A DNA stretch of 64,000 bases from Halicephalobus mephisto (Eukaryota > Nematoda > Chromadorea > Rhabditida > Panagrolaimidae), in assembly GCA_009193035.1 (NCBI GenBank), contig SWDT01000005.1, positions 310,001 through 374,000 of the forward strand, in the 5' to 3' direction. The translations under genes and the position numbers were made by a program. Of the stretch, positions 47,101-56,259 are shown piece after piece. Position 1 is the stretch's first letter. Every line of letters begins with the position of its first letter. The notes under the pieces are model-generated. The model did not search any database, was not told the DNA's origin, and saw nothing but the letters and a program-made list of their open reading frames with translations.

Positions 47101-47254
47101 GGAGATTTTATTTGTACTTATAAAGTAGTAAAATCGAAAAATACTTGCCTCCTCCACCGCCGCTGGTGAAGTTGCCGGATGTTCGGCTCTGGGTCCGGAC
47201 CGCGGTCCTGGGCTGGATCGTGGAACGGTATTGGAGATCGGAATCGCCAGACAT
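41186..47254 (-). CDS. ifb-1: Cytoplasmic intermediate filament protein, IFB-1-like (exons 47254-47149, 45832-45582, 44979-44858, 43270-42829, 42007-41186)
   Basis: The product is 580 residues. The head (MSGDSDLQYRSTIQPRTAV) ends in a Gly run and joins RVLKMVTEMGSATIGG, the usual rod start. The rod has coil 1 (NDRLGNYIDRVKKLEEQNRKL), the long nematode/lamin-type coil 1B, the helix end DAEIAIYRKMLEGEESRV, and a lamin-tail domain (ISECEPNGKFITLENT ... NTWGIGANVVTSF). In C. elegans IFB-1 is the obligate partner of IFA proteins in epidermal and other filaments. All splice phases agree. The first intron's donor is best read as GC (GGA G|GCAAGT), though a weaker in-phase GT donor nine bases upstream cannot be excluded. 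A second first exon lies at 46374-46317. Confidence 0.95.
42014..42183. repeat. 21-bp tandem repeat in ifb-1 intron 4, 8 copies
   Basis: CCTTTGATTAAATTTCGAAAT repeats with only the first two or three bases varying. Because 21 is divisible by three and the unit lacks stops, both strands stay open, giving spurious FRNLIK- and KFRNPLI-type frames. The rest of the intron (42190-42820) contains looser TTTAGGTC(C/T)TGTTAGA words. Confidence 0.92.
43290..44857. repeat. ifb-1 intron 3: inverted and direct repeats
   Basis: 43520-43670 has GTTCATAATGGATTCTA and its inverted form TAGAATCCATTATGAAC flanking short spacers, so it can form a hairpin. 44210-44750 carries about four direct units with CTTGGCACGAATTTTTGAAT, TTTCCAGTCAAGACCGGAAA and ACTAATGTTTACAGAATTCT. 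Confidence 0.75.
45030..45395 (+). ncRNA. tRNA-like Pol III modules (SINE-like) in ifb-1 intron 2
   Basis: Two related tRNA-like segments lie head to tail, antisense to ifb-1. The first (about 45031-45095) begins TTTAGTAGTATAATGGTAAG, an A-box-like D arm. The second (about 45142-45217) has GTTGGTAGTGCAGCTGTTAG, a B-box-like GGTTCGGTTCC and closing GGACGC able to pair with GGCGTT or similar. The anticodon arm does not fold cleanly, so a functional tRNA is not called. A run of eight T near 45384 could end Pol III transcription. A tRNA-derived SINE or tRNA pseudogene pair fits best. Confidence 0.45.
45845..46310. repeat. Short AT repeats in ifb-1 intron 1
   Basis: TTTTTTTAATTTTAAAAATA followed by AATCTAAAAAAATAAAAAAT and then AAATTTATTTTTTTTAATAA units recur about three and five times respectively. 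Confidence 0.65.
46317..46374 (-). CDS. ifb-1: Alternative first exon of the ifb-1-like gene
   Basis: This 58-base exon inside intron 1 starts at an ATG (MAMSGNYSYLLSARADPDG) and ends in phase 1 at GTTAGG, so it splices in frame to the same second exon at 45832 and gives a 564-residue isoform with a different head. Two head isoforms from alternative starts are established for C. elegans ifb-1. About 250 bp of non-repetitive sequence just upstream (46375-46640) could hold the internal promoter. Confidence 0.7.
46750..47045. repeat. Copy of the 44.2-44.7 kb intron block in ifb-1 intron 1
   Basis: AAGACCGGAAATAGAAGAAT, the following CTTCTGGAAAATTCTAAAAT, ATTGTAAACATTAGGAATTT and the CTTGGCACGAATTT units match 44211-44600 almost base for base. 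The same ~400-bp block thus sits in two introns of one gene. Confidence 0.8.
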
Positions 47255-47279
47255 GTTCTCGATTATGAGTCAAAAAAAC

Positions 47280-49150
47280 TAAAAAAAAATATAATTATAA
47301 AACAATTCAAACAATTCCAAAAAAAATAACTTTTTAAAAAAACTCATTTTCAAAGATTTTTAAAAAAGTTTATCTTTAAAAATTTAAAAAAAAATTCATT
47401 TTCAAGGATTTTTAAAACTTTTTTGAAAAAGCTGATTTTTTAAAAATTAAAAAAAAGTTGATTTTTGGAATTTTTTAAAAAAAGTTGATTTTTGGAATTT
47501 TTTAAAAAAAGTTGATTTTTTAAAAATTAAAAAAAAGTTGATTTTTGGAATTTTTTAAAAAGTTATTTTTAATTGTTTTAAAAAACACGATAACAATGTT
47601 GAATTAAGGACAATTTAGAAAAATAAAAATCCAGACAGAAAAACTTAAGAACAATGAAAAACGCAATCATCGCCATCATTGCTCCGATGACAATAAATGA
47701 ATTTTTCAGAAAGATGAGTGTTGCAAAATAGAAAAATAGTTTTAGTTTGAAGCAGGCGTCAATTTTCGCATTTTTGAAATTTGGGTGGCGATGATGACAA
47801 GAAAGAATTTTACTGATTTAAAGAAGAATGCGCGAGGCCGCGAAAGATTTTATTAAAGATGCCCCGGGAAATCTCAAGGCAACAGGATCGATTGATCGGC
47901 ACAAATCAATCGAAAAACAAAAACTTTCAATTTCGTACAAATTAATGAAAGTTCAACAATGTCAAAAAAATTTAAAAAACTAAAAAAATAAAATTTAAAA
48001 AAATTTAAAAAACTAAAAAAATTAAATTTTAAAAAACTAAAAAAATTAAATTTTAAAAAAGTAAAAAAATTAAAGTTAAAAAAATTTAAAAATTAAAGTT
48101 AAAAAAATTTAAAAATTTAAATTTAAAGAATTTTTAAAAATTAAATTTAAAAAATTAAAAAAAAATTCTGAAATTTTAAAAAATAAAAACACTGAAATTT
48201 TCAAAAATTAAATTTAAAAAGTTTTAAAATTTTTAAAATTAAAAATTAAAAATTAAAAATTGTATTTTGACCTTGTTATCGGGTCAACTGTGAGTATCAC
48301 AATTCTAAAAAAAACCAAAAATGATCATTTGAAAATCTTAAATGAAATTTTTAGAATTTAAAAAAAAATAAAATTCAAAGTTTAAGATATTAATTTTAAA
48401 ATTAAACTATTAAAAACAGTTATTTTTCACGAAATGGTCCTAACACGAAATTTCCAAAATTTTCTAGATTTTTTAAAATCGTTGATTTTTTTATTTTAAA
48501 AATTTCCAATCAAATCTAAAAAATTCTAAAATTGTAAAAATAAAAATCATCATTTTTGACACGAAATGGTCCTAAAACGAAATTTCCAAAATTTTCGAAA
48601 TTTGCTGAAATTGTTGATTTTAGTCAATTTTAAAAATTTCCAATCAAATCTAAAAAATTCTAAAATTGTAAAAAATAAAAATCATCATTTTTGACGCGAA
48701 ATTTCCAGAATTTTCCAACAGATTCTGAAAAATTCTAAAATCATAAAAATTAAAAATAAACTTTTTAAAAACTATCCCAACAAAAATTTTGAAAATTTCT
48801 CGAAAAACTTAATTTTTAATTTTAGTTTAAAAAAAAAGTAAATTTTTAAAATTTTAGTTTTAAAAAAAGTGAATTTTTTTAAAGTTGGATCTTAAAAAAA
48901 ATAAATTTTTTAAATTTTAGTTTTAAAAAAAAGTGAATTTTTTAAAAATTGGATCTTAAAAAAATGGATTTTTAAAATTTTAGTTTTAAAAAAGTGAATT
49001 TTTTTTAAATTTTGGTTTAAAAAAAGTAAATTTTTAAAATTTTAGTTTTAAAAAAGTGAATTTTTTTAAAATTGGATCTTAAAAAAAATAAATTTTTAAA
49101 ATTTTAGTTTTAAAAAAGTGAATTTTTTTTAAATTTTGGTTTAAAAAATT
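47280..49150. repeat. AT-rich arrays upstream of ifb-1
   Basis: 47400-47570 repeats AAAAAGTTGATTTTTGGAAT. 48420-48760 has about three ~120-bp units with CACGAAATGGTCCTAAAACG followed by AAATTTCCAAAATTTTC. 48800-49140 repeats TTTTAAAATTTTAGTTTTAA followed by AAAAAGTGAATTTTTT. Between these, 47640-47900 is a non-repetitive piece that may be promoter sequence of the longer-headed ifb-1 isoform. Confidence 0.75.
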
Positions 49151-49560
49151 CAGAGAAATCCCAGTGTACAAAATTCCGAGTTGTTTACCATTTTGGAGAC
49201 TAATTGAGGAGCGGCATGTGCAACACTAAAGGACGGTTATGCACAATTAAGGAGAGTCCTGGAGATAAGACGGACGCGTTAAACTGAGAATTGAACGTTA
49301 TCAGTCCGTTGGACAGTTTTGACTTCGTACTCGATCATAGAAGCAAATTTGTTTGGGCACACTCAAAATCGATCCAACAAACAAAAATTTTGTGTGTCCT
49401 TGCGCCAGAAGCAAAAGAGAGGACTCTAGGCCGCCCGTAAATCCGCTCAACGCCTGATTCAGCACGCGCTGTGATTCAGTTTTCCTCTTCCATCAAGCAA
49501 GTTCGTTTTCAGATTGCCTTATTCGCGCAATCAAACAGGGACACACACCTGATCCAGTGT
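49150..49560. other. Non-repetitive island upstream of ifb-1
   Basis: About 400 bp of balanced composition stands out sharply between AT arrays. It contains no long open frame, no clear splice pair and no RNA fold I recognise. It could be a distal regulatory element or a short non-coding exon. Confidence 0.35.
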
Positions 49561-50460
49561 CCAGTTCACTTCAAATTTTAAATTTAACTTTAAAAACTAA
49601 TTTTTTTTTAATTTTAAAAATTTCAAAATCCAGTAAAAATTACGAAATTTTGGAATCTAATAGAGAATTATAAATTTTCGAAATTAAAAAAATTTGATTT
49701 TTAAAGAATTATAAATTTTCGAAGTTTAAAAAATTTAATTTTTAAAATTTTAAAGAATTTTTAAATTTCGAAATTTAAAAAATTTAATTTTTAAAGAATT
49801 CTAAAATTTCGAAATTTAAAAAAATTTAATTTTTAAAATTTTCTGAAATTTTCAAAGAATTCTGAAAACTTAGAATCCTTAGATTTTTAGAGTATTAAAG
49901 AATTTCAAAAAATTCCAAAATTTGTAAAGTTCTCTAAAAAGCTAAAATTTTTCAAAAACTTCTCAGAATCTCCTAGAGGATTCTGGAAACTTATGGAATT
50001 ATGAAGTTTTAGAAAAATTTCAGAATTCAATAGAAATTTCTGAAATTTCAAAAAAAATTTTAAATTTTTTCGAATTTTTTTAATTTAAAAAAAAATCTTA
50101 AATTTTTTAAAAAACTTAAAATCTTCCAAAATTCAATTTCTAAAATTTTTCAAAATCCAATGAAAAACATTTAAATAAAAAATTCCGAAAATTTGTGTCA
50201 AAACCATTTCGTAAAAATACCCATTTATAATTTTTCTAACAGTGTGATTTCCGATCCGTGGAGTCATTTTCAATAATCCCTGAAAATTGTTTTCCTAAAC
50301 AATTCGGATCAGACGGATTCGCAGCAATTATCTTTGAAAAAAAACTTTTTGTTTACTGAATTCAAAAAATGACACTAATTTGATAAAAGTATTTAATTTA
50401 GAGCAAAAAAGGTCATTTTTTTAAAATAAAAAAATCAAATATATTGAAAAAAAAATAGTT
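49560..50460. other. AT-rich intergenic region
   Basis: Degenerate AATTTTTAAATTTCGAAATT repeats dominate 49570-50200. 50245-50350 is a short GC-richer piece with GGATCAGACGGATTCGC. No gene seen. Confidence 0.5.
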
Positions 50461-51185
50461 GTGTGACAGTTGCTTCCTAGTGATATTTGTTCCCTAGTAT
50501 TAGTTATCTTCCCAGTGGTATTTGTTCCTCATAAATAAGTGATTCACAGCGATATTTATTCCTTATAAATAGTTGATCCCCTACGGCAGTTCATCCTCAG
50601 TAAGAGTTCCCTTCTTAGAGCCATTTGTTCCCTAGTAATAGTTGATCCTCAGTGATACTTACTCCTCATAAATAGCTGATTTTCAGTGATACTTACTTTC
50701 CCGTAAATAGGTGATTCCCAGCGGTATTTATTCTCTAGTAGCAGTTGCTTCCCCAGTGATACTTACTCCTCATAAATAGCTGATCCTCAGTGATACCTAC
50801 TTCCCGTAAATAGTTGATTCCCAGCGGTATTTCTTCCCTAGTAATAGTTGATCCTCAGTGATACTTACTCCCCGTAAATAGTTGGTCTCCAGTGATATTT
50901 ACTCCCTTATCAATAGTTGTCTCCCCTGCAGCAGTTGCCCCTCAGGAATAGTTCCCTTTTTAGTGGCATTTTCTCTCCATCAATAAGTGATCCCTAACGG
51001 TATTTGCCTCCTATCAATAGTTGATCCTTAATGATATTTACTCCTCTATCAATAGTTGATCCCTAACGATATTTACTTCCCTATCAATAGTTGATCCCTA
51101 ATGATATTTGCTCCTCTATCAATAAGTGATTCCTAACGATATTAGCTCCTCTATCAATAGTTGATCCCTAATGATATTTGCCCCC
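50460..51185. repeat. ~40-bp minisatellite, about 17 copies
   Basis: Units read TAGTTGATCCTCAGTGATA followed by (C/T)TTACTCC(C/T)(C/T)ATAAA or TATTTGTTCCCTAGTAA. The right third is homogenised to TCAATAGTTGATCCCTAATG with ATATTT. It carries no long open frame. Confidence 0.88.
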
Positions 51186-51350
51186 CTTTTGACTCACGTT
51201 GATTTCGGAATTTTTTTAAATTAATTTTTTCCTTAACTGAAATTTCAGGTTAATTTAATTATAAAAAATATAAAAACGAAAGAAATTATATAAATTTTAC
51301 GAAATAAGAGGAATGAATGTGATACAGAAAAAAACGGACAAATTGTAGGG

Positions 51351-51443
51351 TCAGGCAATCTTCGGTTTTACGTTTGCCTTTCGGACGAAAGACGGGCGCC
51401 GTAAAGTCACCTTGATCTTGATTTCTTCAATTTTTCCGAAAAA
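51351..51443 (-). CDS. Probable terminal exon of an unrecognised minus-strand gene
   Basis: After a GCTGATCAG acceptor the minus strand reads FFGKIEEIKIKVTLRRPSFV and RKANVKPKIA, then TGA at 51351. The codons are natural and GC rises exactly over the exon. It enters in phase 0. Upstream exons were not found with confidence within the next several kilobases. The basic, beta-strand-like end is not diagnostic. Confidence 0.4.
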   Translation of the reverse strand, partial: FFGKIEEIKIKVTLRRPSFVRKANVKPKIA

Positions 51444-51459
51444 CTGATCAGCGAAAATT

Positions 51460-52760
51460 TTTAGTTAACTAAATTCTGCAAATTTTGGAAATATCACAGA
51501 ACTCAATGAAGGGATCTGAAACGTTCGGGAATCTCCCACAAACTTCTGAAATTTGCAAATTTTTGAGATTTTTAAAATTATAAAAATTTTGAGAATTTTA
51601 TAGAAGTTTCCAGAATCCGCTCGGAAGATTTTCGAGTTTTTAAGAAGATTCTGAAGTTTGTGGAAGGTTTTAGAATTTCATAAAAGCTTTTATAATTTTG
51701 TAGAAATTTTCAGAATTTTATAGAAATCTTCAGAATCTAGTAGATTCTGAAATTTCATGAGCTTTTATAATTTCATAGAAATTTTCAAAATTTAATAAAT
51801 TTTTCGAAATTCAATAGATTCTCAAATTTTCGGAAATTTCATGAACTTTTATAATTTCATAGAAATTTTCAGAATCTAGTAGATTATTCTGAAATTTCCG
51901 AAAATTTCATAAAAGCTTCTGGAACTTTCTAAAAGTCCAAAAATTCGATGAAATTCCGAAAATTTTTATGGAATTGTAAGATAATTCTGAGATCTTCTAG
52001 AATCTCCAAAAAGCTCTTCGAACTTTCAAGAATCCAATGAAAATTTGCAAAATTAAATTCCGAAAATCCGTGTTGAGACAGTTTTGTAAAAATTAAAATT
52101 TTTTAAAGATTTTAATCCTAAAATTGCACTATCGTAAAAAACAAAAAAAAAAGTTTTACGAAATAATTGAAAAATGAATTTCTGAATTTTTAAAAAAATT
52201 TTAATTTTAAATATTATTTTTTAAATTACAGTAATAAAAAATCGAAATTTTAAAAAATAAAAATTAAAAAATAATTGAAAAATGAATTTCTGAATTTTTA
52301 AAGGATTTTAATTTTAAGTACTATTTCTAAAATTACAGTATTAAAAAATCTAAATTAAAAAAAATAAAATTTAAGAAATAATTCTCGAACGAAATTTTAC
52401 AATTTTCTAACACCTTCCAAAATTACAGTATTAAAAAATCTAAATTAAAAAAAAGTAAAATTTAAAAAATAATTCTCGAACGAAATTTTACAATTTTCTA
52501 ACACCTTCCAAAATTTCTATTTTCACAAAAGTGTGATTTTTGTAAAAAGTTAATTACTATTTAGAGAAGTGAAAAACCGTCATAAATAACCTTTTTTTAC
52601 ACGTCGATATCTTAGTCATCAAACCCAATTCAGAAATCCCATAAATCTTCCGTCGTTGATTCATTTAATTTTCGCCTTCGAAATCGTAAAATCATTCAAG
52701 TTTTAATTTGAAAGAAAAAAAATTACAAAATTATTTTCAAAAGAAAGTTCTAGAAGGCCA
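51460..52760. repeat. AT-rich intergenic sequence with degenerate repeats
   Basis: 51550-51990 repeats TTTATAATTTCATAGAAATT and TTTTCAGAATCTAGTAGATT words. 52260-52520 has two copies of AATTCTCGAACGAAATTTTA followed by CAATTTTCTAACACCTTCCA. No gene is supported. Confidence 0.6.
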
Positions 52761-52982
52761 TTGACCAAGTTTAAGCTATTCGAGCTTTCTGAATCCTTTC
52801 ATCGAGTTTGCTTGCGCAAAAGTAAGCAAAAAAGACCGAATCCGGGCGGCAAACAGAAGAGTGATCAAGCCGCTTCTGGATTGTCGGGCCTTCTTGCAGA
52901 GAACGAAACTCATTTTTCCGACTCCGCCCTTATGGAATTATGGAAGACCCTATTTTTGTTACACCCACGAATTTGTCCTTAG
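52761..52982 (+). CDS. Possible small ORF or exon in a GC-rich patch, 73 residues
   Basis: The plus frame contains a basic segment (RKSKQKRPNPGGKQKSDQ) and a leucine-containing end (SGLSGLLAENETHF). The minus strand of the same patch is also open from an ATG (MSFVLCKKARQSRSGLITLL). Composition is clearly unlike the AT-rich flanks, so some functional or recently inserted sequence is likely, but the strand is unresolved. Confidence 0.3.
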   Translation: MTKFKLFELSESFHRVCLRKSKQKRPNPGGKQKSDQAASGLSGLLAENETHFSDSALMELWKTLFLLHPRICP

Positions 52983-53029
52983 TTTTTTTTTTTTGAAAAA
53001 TTAAGTATTTTACAAAACAAAAATCGTTT

Positions 53030-53590
53030 TCATTAATCGAAACATTAATTATTTTTCTAAAAATAAAAAAGTATTGTTTTGAAATTGTCCCAACACGAAA
53101 ATTTGAATTTTAGATTTCAATTGGATTCTGGAAAAGTCTAAAATTATATAACCTTGAAAAATGAAGATTTTTAACAAAAAAATTTCAGAATTTTCTAAAA
53201 TTATTGATTTTATTTAATTTTAAAAGTTTTTAATTAATTTTTGAAAATTCTAAAATTGTTAAATTTAAAAATAATGATTTTTAACACGAAATGGTCCTAA
53301 ACGGAATTTTCTAGATTTTCTAAAATTATTGATTTTAATCAATTTTTAAAATTTCTAATTAATTTTTGAAAATTCTAAAATTGTAAAAATTAAAAATCAT
53401 CATTTTTGACACGAAATGGTCCTAAAACGAAATTTCTAAAATTATTTAAGATCATTGATTTTTATTAATTTTAAAAATTTCTAATCCATTTTTGAAAATT
53501 CTAAAATTCTAAAAATTAAAAATCATCATTTTTGACACGAAATGTTTAAAAAACTTTAAAATTTTCGATTTTAAATAATTTCGAAAGTTT
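53030..53590. repeat. ~120-bp repeats with CACGAAATGGTCCTAAAACG
   Basis: About three units share ACACGAAATGGTCCTAAAACG, then a TAAAATTATTGATTTTAAT block and TTCTAATTAATTTTTGAAAA. They belong to the same family as the 48.4-48.8 kb array. 53590-53980 is non-repetitive without a gene. Confidence 0.75.
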
Positions 53591-53984
53591 TCACTGTACT
53601 CTACAATGTCCCTCACAAGACTAAAAATCTCCAGGATTTACTGGACTCTGAAATATCCACAAAATTTCAGTTATAATTGAAACCGAAAGATTGAGAAAAT
53701 CCAAAACTAGTTATTTTCGGATTAATAATGGATCAAGATTGAAATTCTCAGAATCAGGTCCATCCCACTTGTTTTCATCGGTATTCTGCAGCGGTAAAAG
53801 AGAAACACCCAAAATTACAAATGTTTTCGGAACTTTTTTGGGTGGAGTAATTCAACTCTGATCAACTAAAATAGATTCCATTTTAGATGAATCAGATATC
53901 TTCAAAAAGTTTTTTTACTGAACCTATTAGTCTTTCGAAAAAAATTCAAAGGAATGAATCAGACGAAATTAAAAAAGTACAAAA

Positions 53985-54545
53985 TTGGACAGTTTTACGA
54001 CTTTCGCAAAAATCGACATTAAAATAAAACTGGAATTTGCAGTTTGCGCGCAACGTTCTGGCAGATAAGTCGACAGCAAAATCGAAATTAAATCTGCATA
54101 TTGCCCGCAACGTTCTGGCAGATAATTCGACAGCAAAATCGAAATTAAATCTGCATATTGCCCGCAACGTTTAGACAAATTGGTTGGTGTTTTTGTATTT
54201 ACACATATGGAATTTCGAAATTAATATAAAATTTGCAGTTTGAGCGCAACGTTCTGGCAGGCAAGTCGGAATCAAATCTGCATATTGCTTGCAACACTGG
54301 AAAATCAGTCAAAGTTACATATTTAGATGTATAAAGCTTTCGAAATCAAAATCAAATCTGCAGTTTGCCCGCAACGTTCTGGCAGATAAGTCAACATCAA
54401 AGTCGAAATTAAATCTGCAGTTTGCCCGCAACGTCCTGGGAAATCAGTATTTTTATATTTACATCTCCGAAAATTTCGAAATTAAAATCGAATTCGCAGT
54501 TTGCTCGCAATATTCAGACAAGCCGACTTATCCAATTGTTGCGTA
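53985..54545 (-). repeat. Satellite B, inverted copy of the 15.2-15.6 kb family
   Basis: Units of about 60 bp or more carry TCTGCAGTTTG(C/A)(G/C)CGCAACGT, the reverse complement of the B core, followed by TCTGGCAGATAAGTCGACA. Copies begin near 54038, 54098, 54158, 54230, 54290, 54358, 54418 and 54500. Short frames such as RAICRFNFDFAV are by-products. 54560-54880 is non-repetitive. Confidence 0.88.
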
Positions 54546-54949
54546 AAATTTGACTTTGATGTCGACTTTTTTATAGACTTCAGGACTTTTAAAAAAGATT
54601 GATCTAGAAAATCGGAAGAGTTTTTGACTAAATGGATCTAATGGGAACTTGATTGAATATTTGCAGATTGAGTAATTTCTCGGAAGAAAGCTCTAACGGA
54701 GGATTACAGACTGCGTAAACGTCTTCCACTCCACGAGTAACCCTATCGTGGACTTAAGGCGCGGCCTACGTTTTTCTTTTACACTTTATCGGTAAGGTTT
54801 CTTCATCATGAATTCATTTTGGAGTAAATACATCTTACAAAGGGGTACAATAAAAAATAAAATTTATATATCGCAACAAACACTCAAAATCAAAGAAGAT
54901 TTCATATATGAGATTGATTCACACGGTTGGCTGCTTTTTTGCAAAATCC

Positions 54950-56250
54950 GATCCGTACTGGTAAATGAGAGGGGGTAATTATGGTGAATAGAAACTTTCC
55001 TAGTGAGAGTTGACTTCATTTTGTAAGTTATATCTTGTACAAAACTAGATTGCTACTAGTAAATGAGAAATAATAACAATAGGTAAGTAGTTTCGTGATG
55101 AGAGTTGACTTCATCTTGTAAGTTATCTTCTCTCTCTTTATTTTCCTTCATGCTTATAAACATATGGTACGACATTTGTAAGCTATATCTTGTACAAAAC
55201 TCGATCGGTACTAGTAAGTGAAGAGTAATAACAATAGGTGAATAGTTTCACAGTAAGAGTTGACTTCATCTTGTAAGTTATATCTTGTACAAAACTCGAT
55301 TGCTACTAGTAAATGAGAAGTAATAACAATAGGTGAATAGTTTCACAGTAAGAGTTGACTTCATCTTGTAAGTTATATCTTGTACAAAACTTGATTGCTA
55401 CTAGTAAATGAGAAGTAATAACAATAGGTGAATAGTTTCACAGTAAGAGTTGACTTCATCTTGTAAGCTATATCTTGTACAAAACTAGATTGCTACTAGT
55501 AAGTGAGGAGTAATAACAATAGGTGAATAGTTTCACAGTAAGAGTTGACTTCATCTTGTAAGTTATATCTTGTACAAAACTTGATTGCTACTAGTAAATG
55601 AGAAGTAATTACAGTACACAGAAATTTTTGAAATGAGAGTTAATTCTACTTTTTTTAGATTGATTATTACGCGAAATTACGTCAACATTAATGAATTAAT
55701 CAATTACGGTATACAGAAATTCTTGGGATGAAAGTCAACTTTGTCTTTTTAAGTTCTACTTTCCAAACTTTTACTCATACTAATAAACGAAGCAATTCAT
55801 TACGATTTTCACTGTGAGAATCAATTTCATTTTCTTCTTAAACTACTTTAATTTGTAAATTTAAAAATTGTGATTTTCAGAAATCTTCCCAATAAAAAAA
55901 CTTTATTTTCATGTTACTTTTTAGGCCAAATTTTACTCTTACTAGTAAACAACCAATTTAGATTAATTTTTATAAATTTTCGCGACGAGAATTGGCCTTA
56001 ATATCGTCTTAGATTTTTTAGATTTAATTATATTCGTAATAATACAGCATTGAGATTTCGTTATTTTCAGAAGCTTTCGTGACGAGAGTCATTTCTATTT
56101 TTAGGTTATTTTCAGAAGCTTTCGTGACGAGAGTCATTTCTATTTTTTAGGTTTCTTATTGCTCCTAATCCCACTCGCACTGGTAAATAAATATGCTTTC
56201 ATGGTCGTCAGGGGCTTTCGCGACGAGAATTGACTTTGCTTTTCCGAACA
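54950..56250. repeat. Satellite A-like array, ~107-bp period, 6-7 copies plus decayed right edge
   Basis: Units at 54965-55625 share GAGTTGACTTCATCTTGTAA, GTTATATCTTGTACAAAACT and TTGCTACTAGTAAATGAGAA. From 55630 to 56250 copies decay but keep GTTGACTT and TTTCGTGACGAGAGTCATTT landmarks. The words resemble the reverse complement of satellite A at 13.2-14.4 kb. Confidence 0.82.
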
Positions 56251-56259
56251 AACTCTGGC

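Noticed and set aside
53946..54178. Repetitive minus-strand peptide (RAICRFNFDF units)
   Set aside because: By-product of satellite B units; no gene signals.
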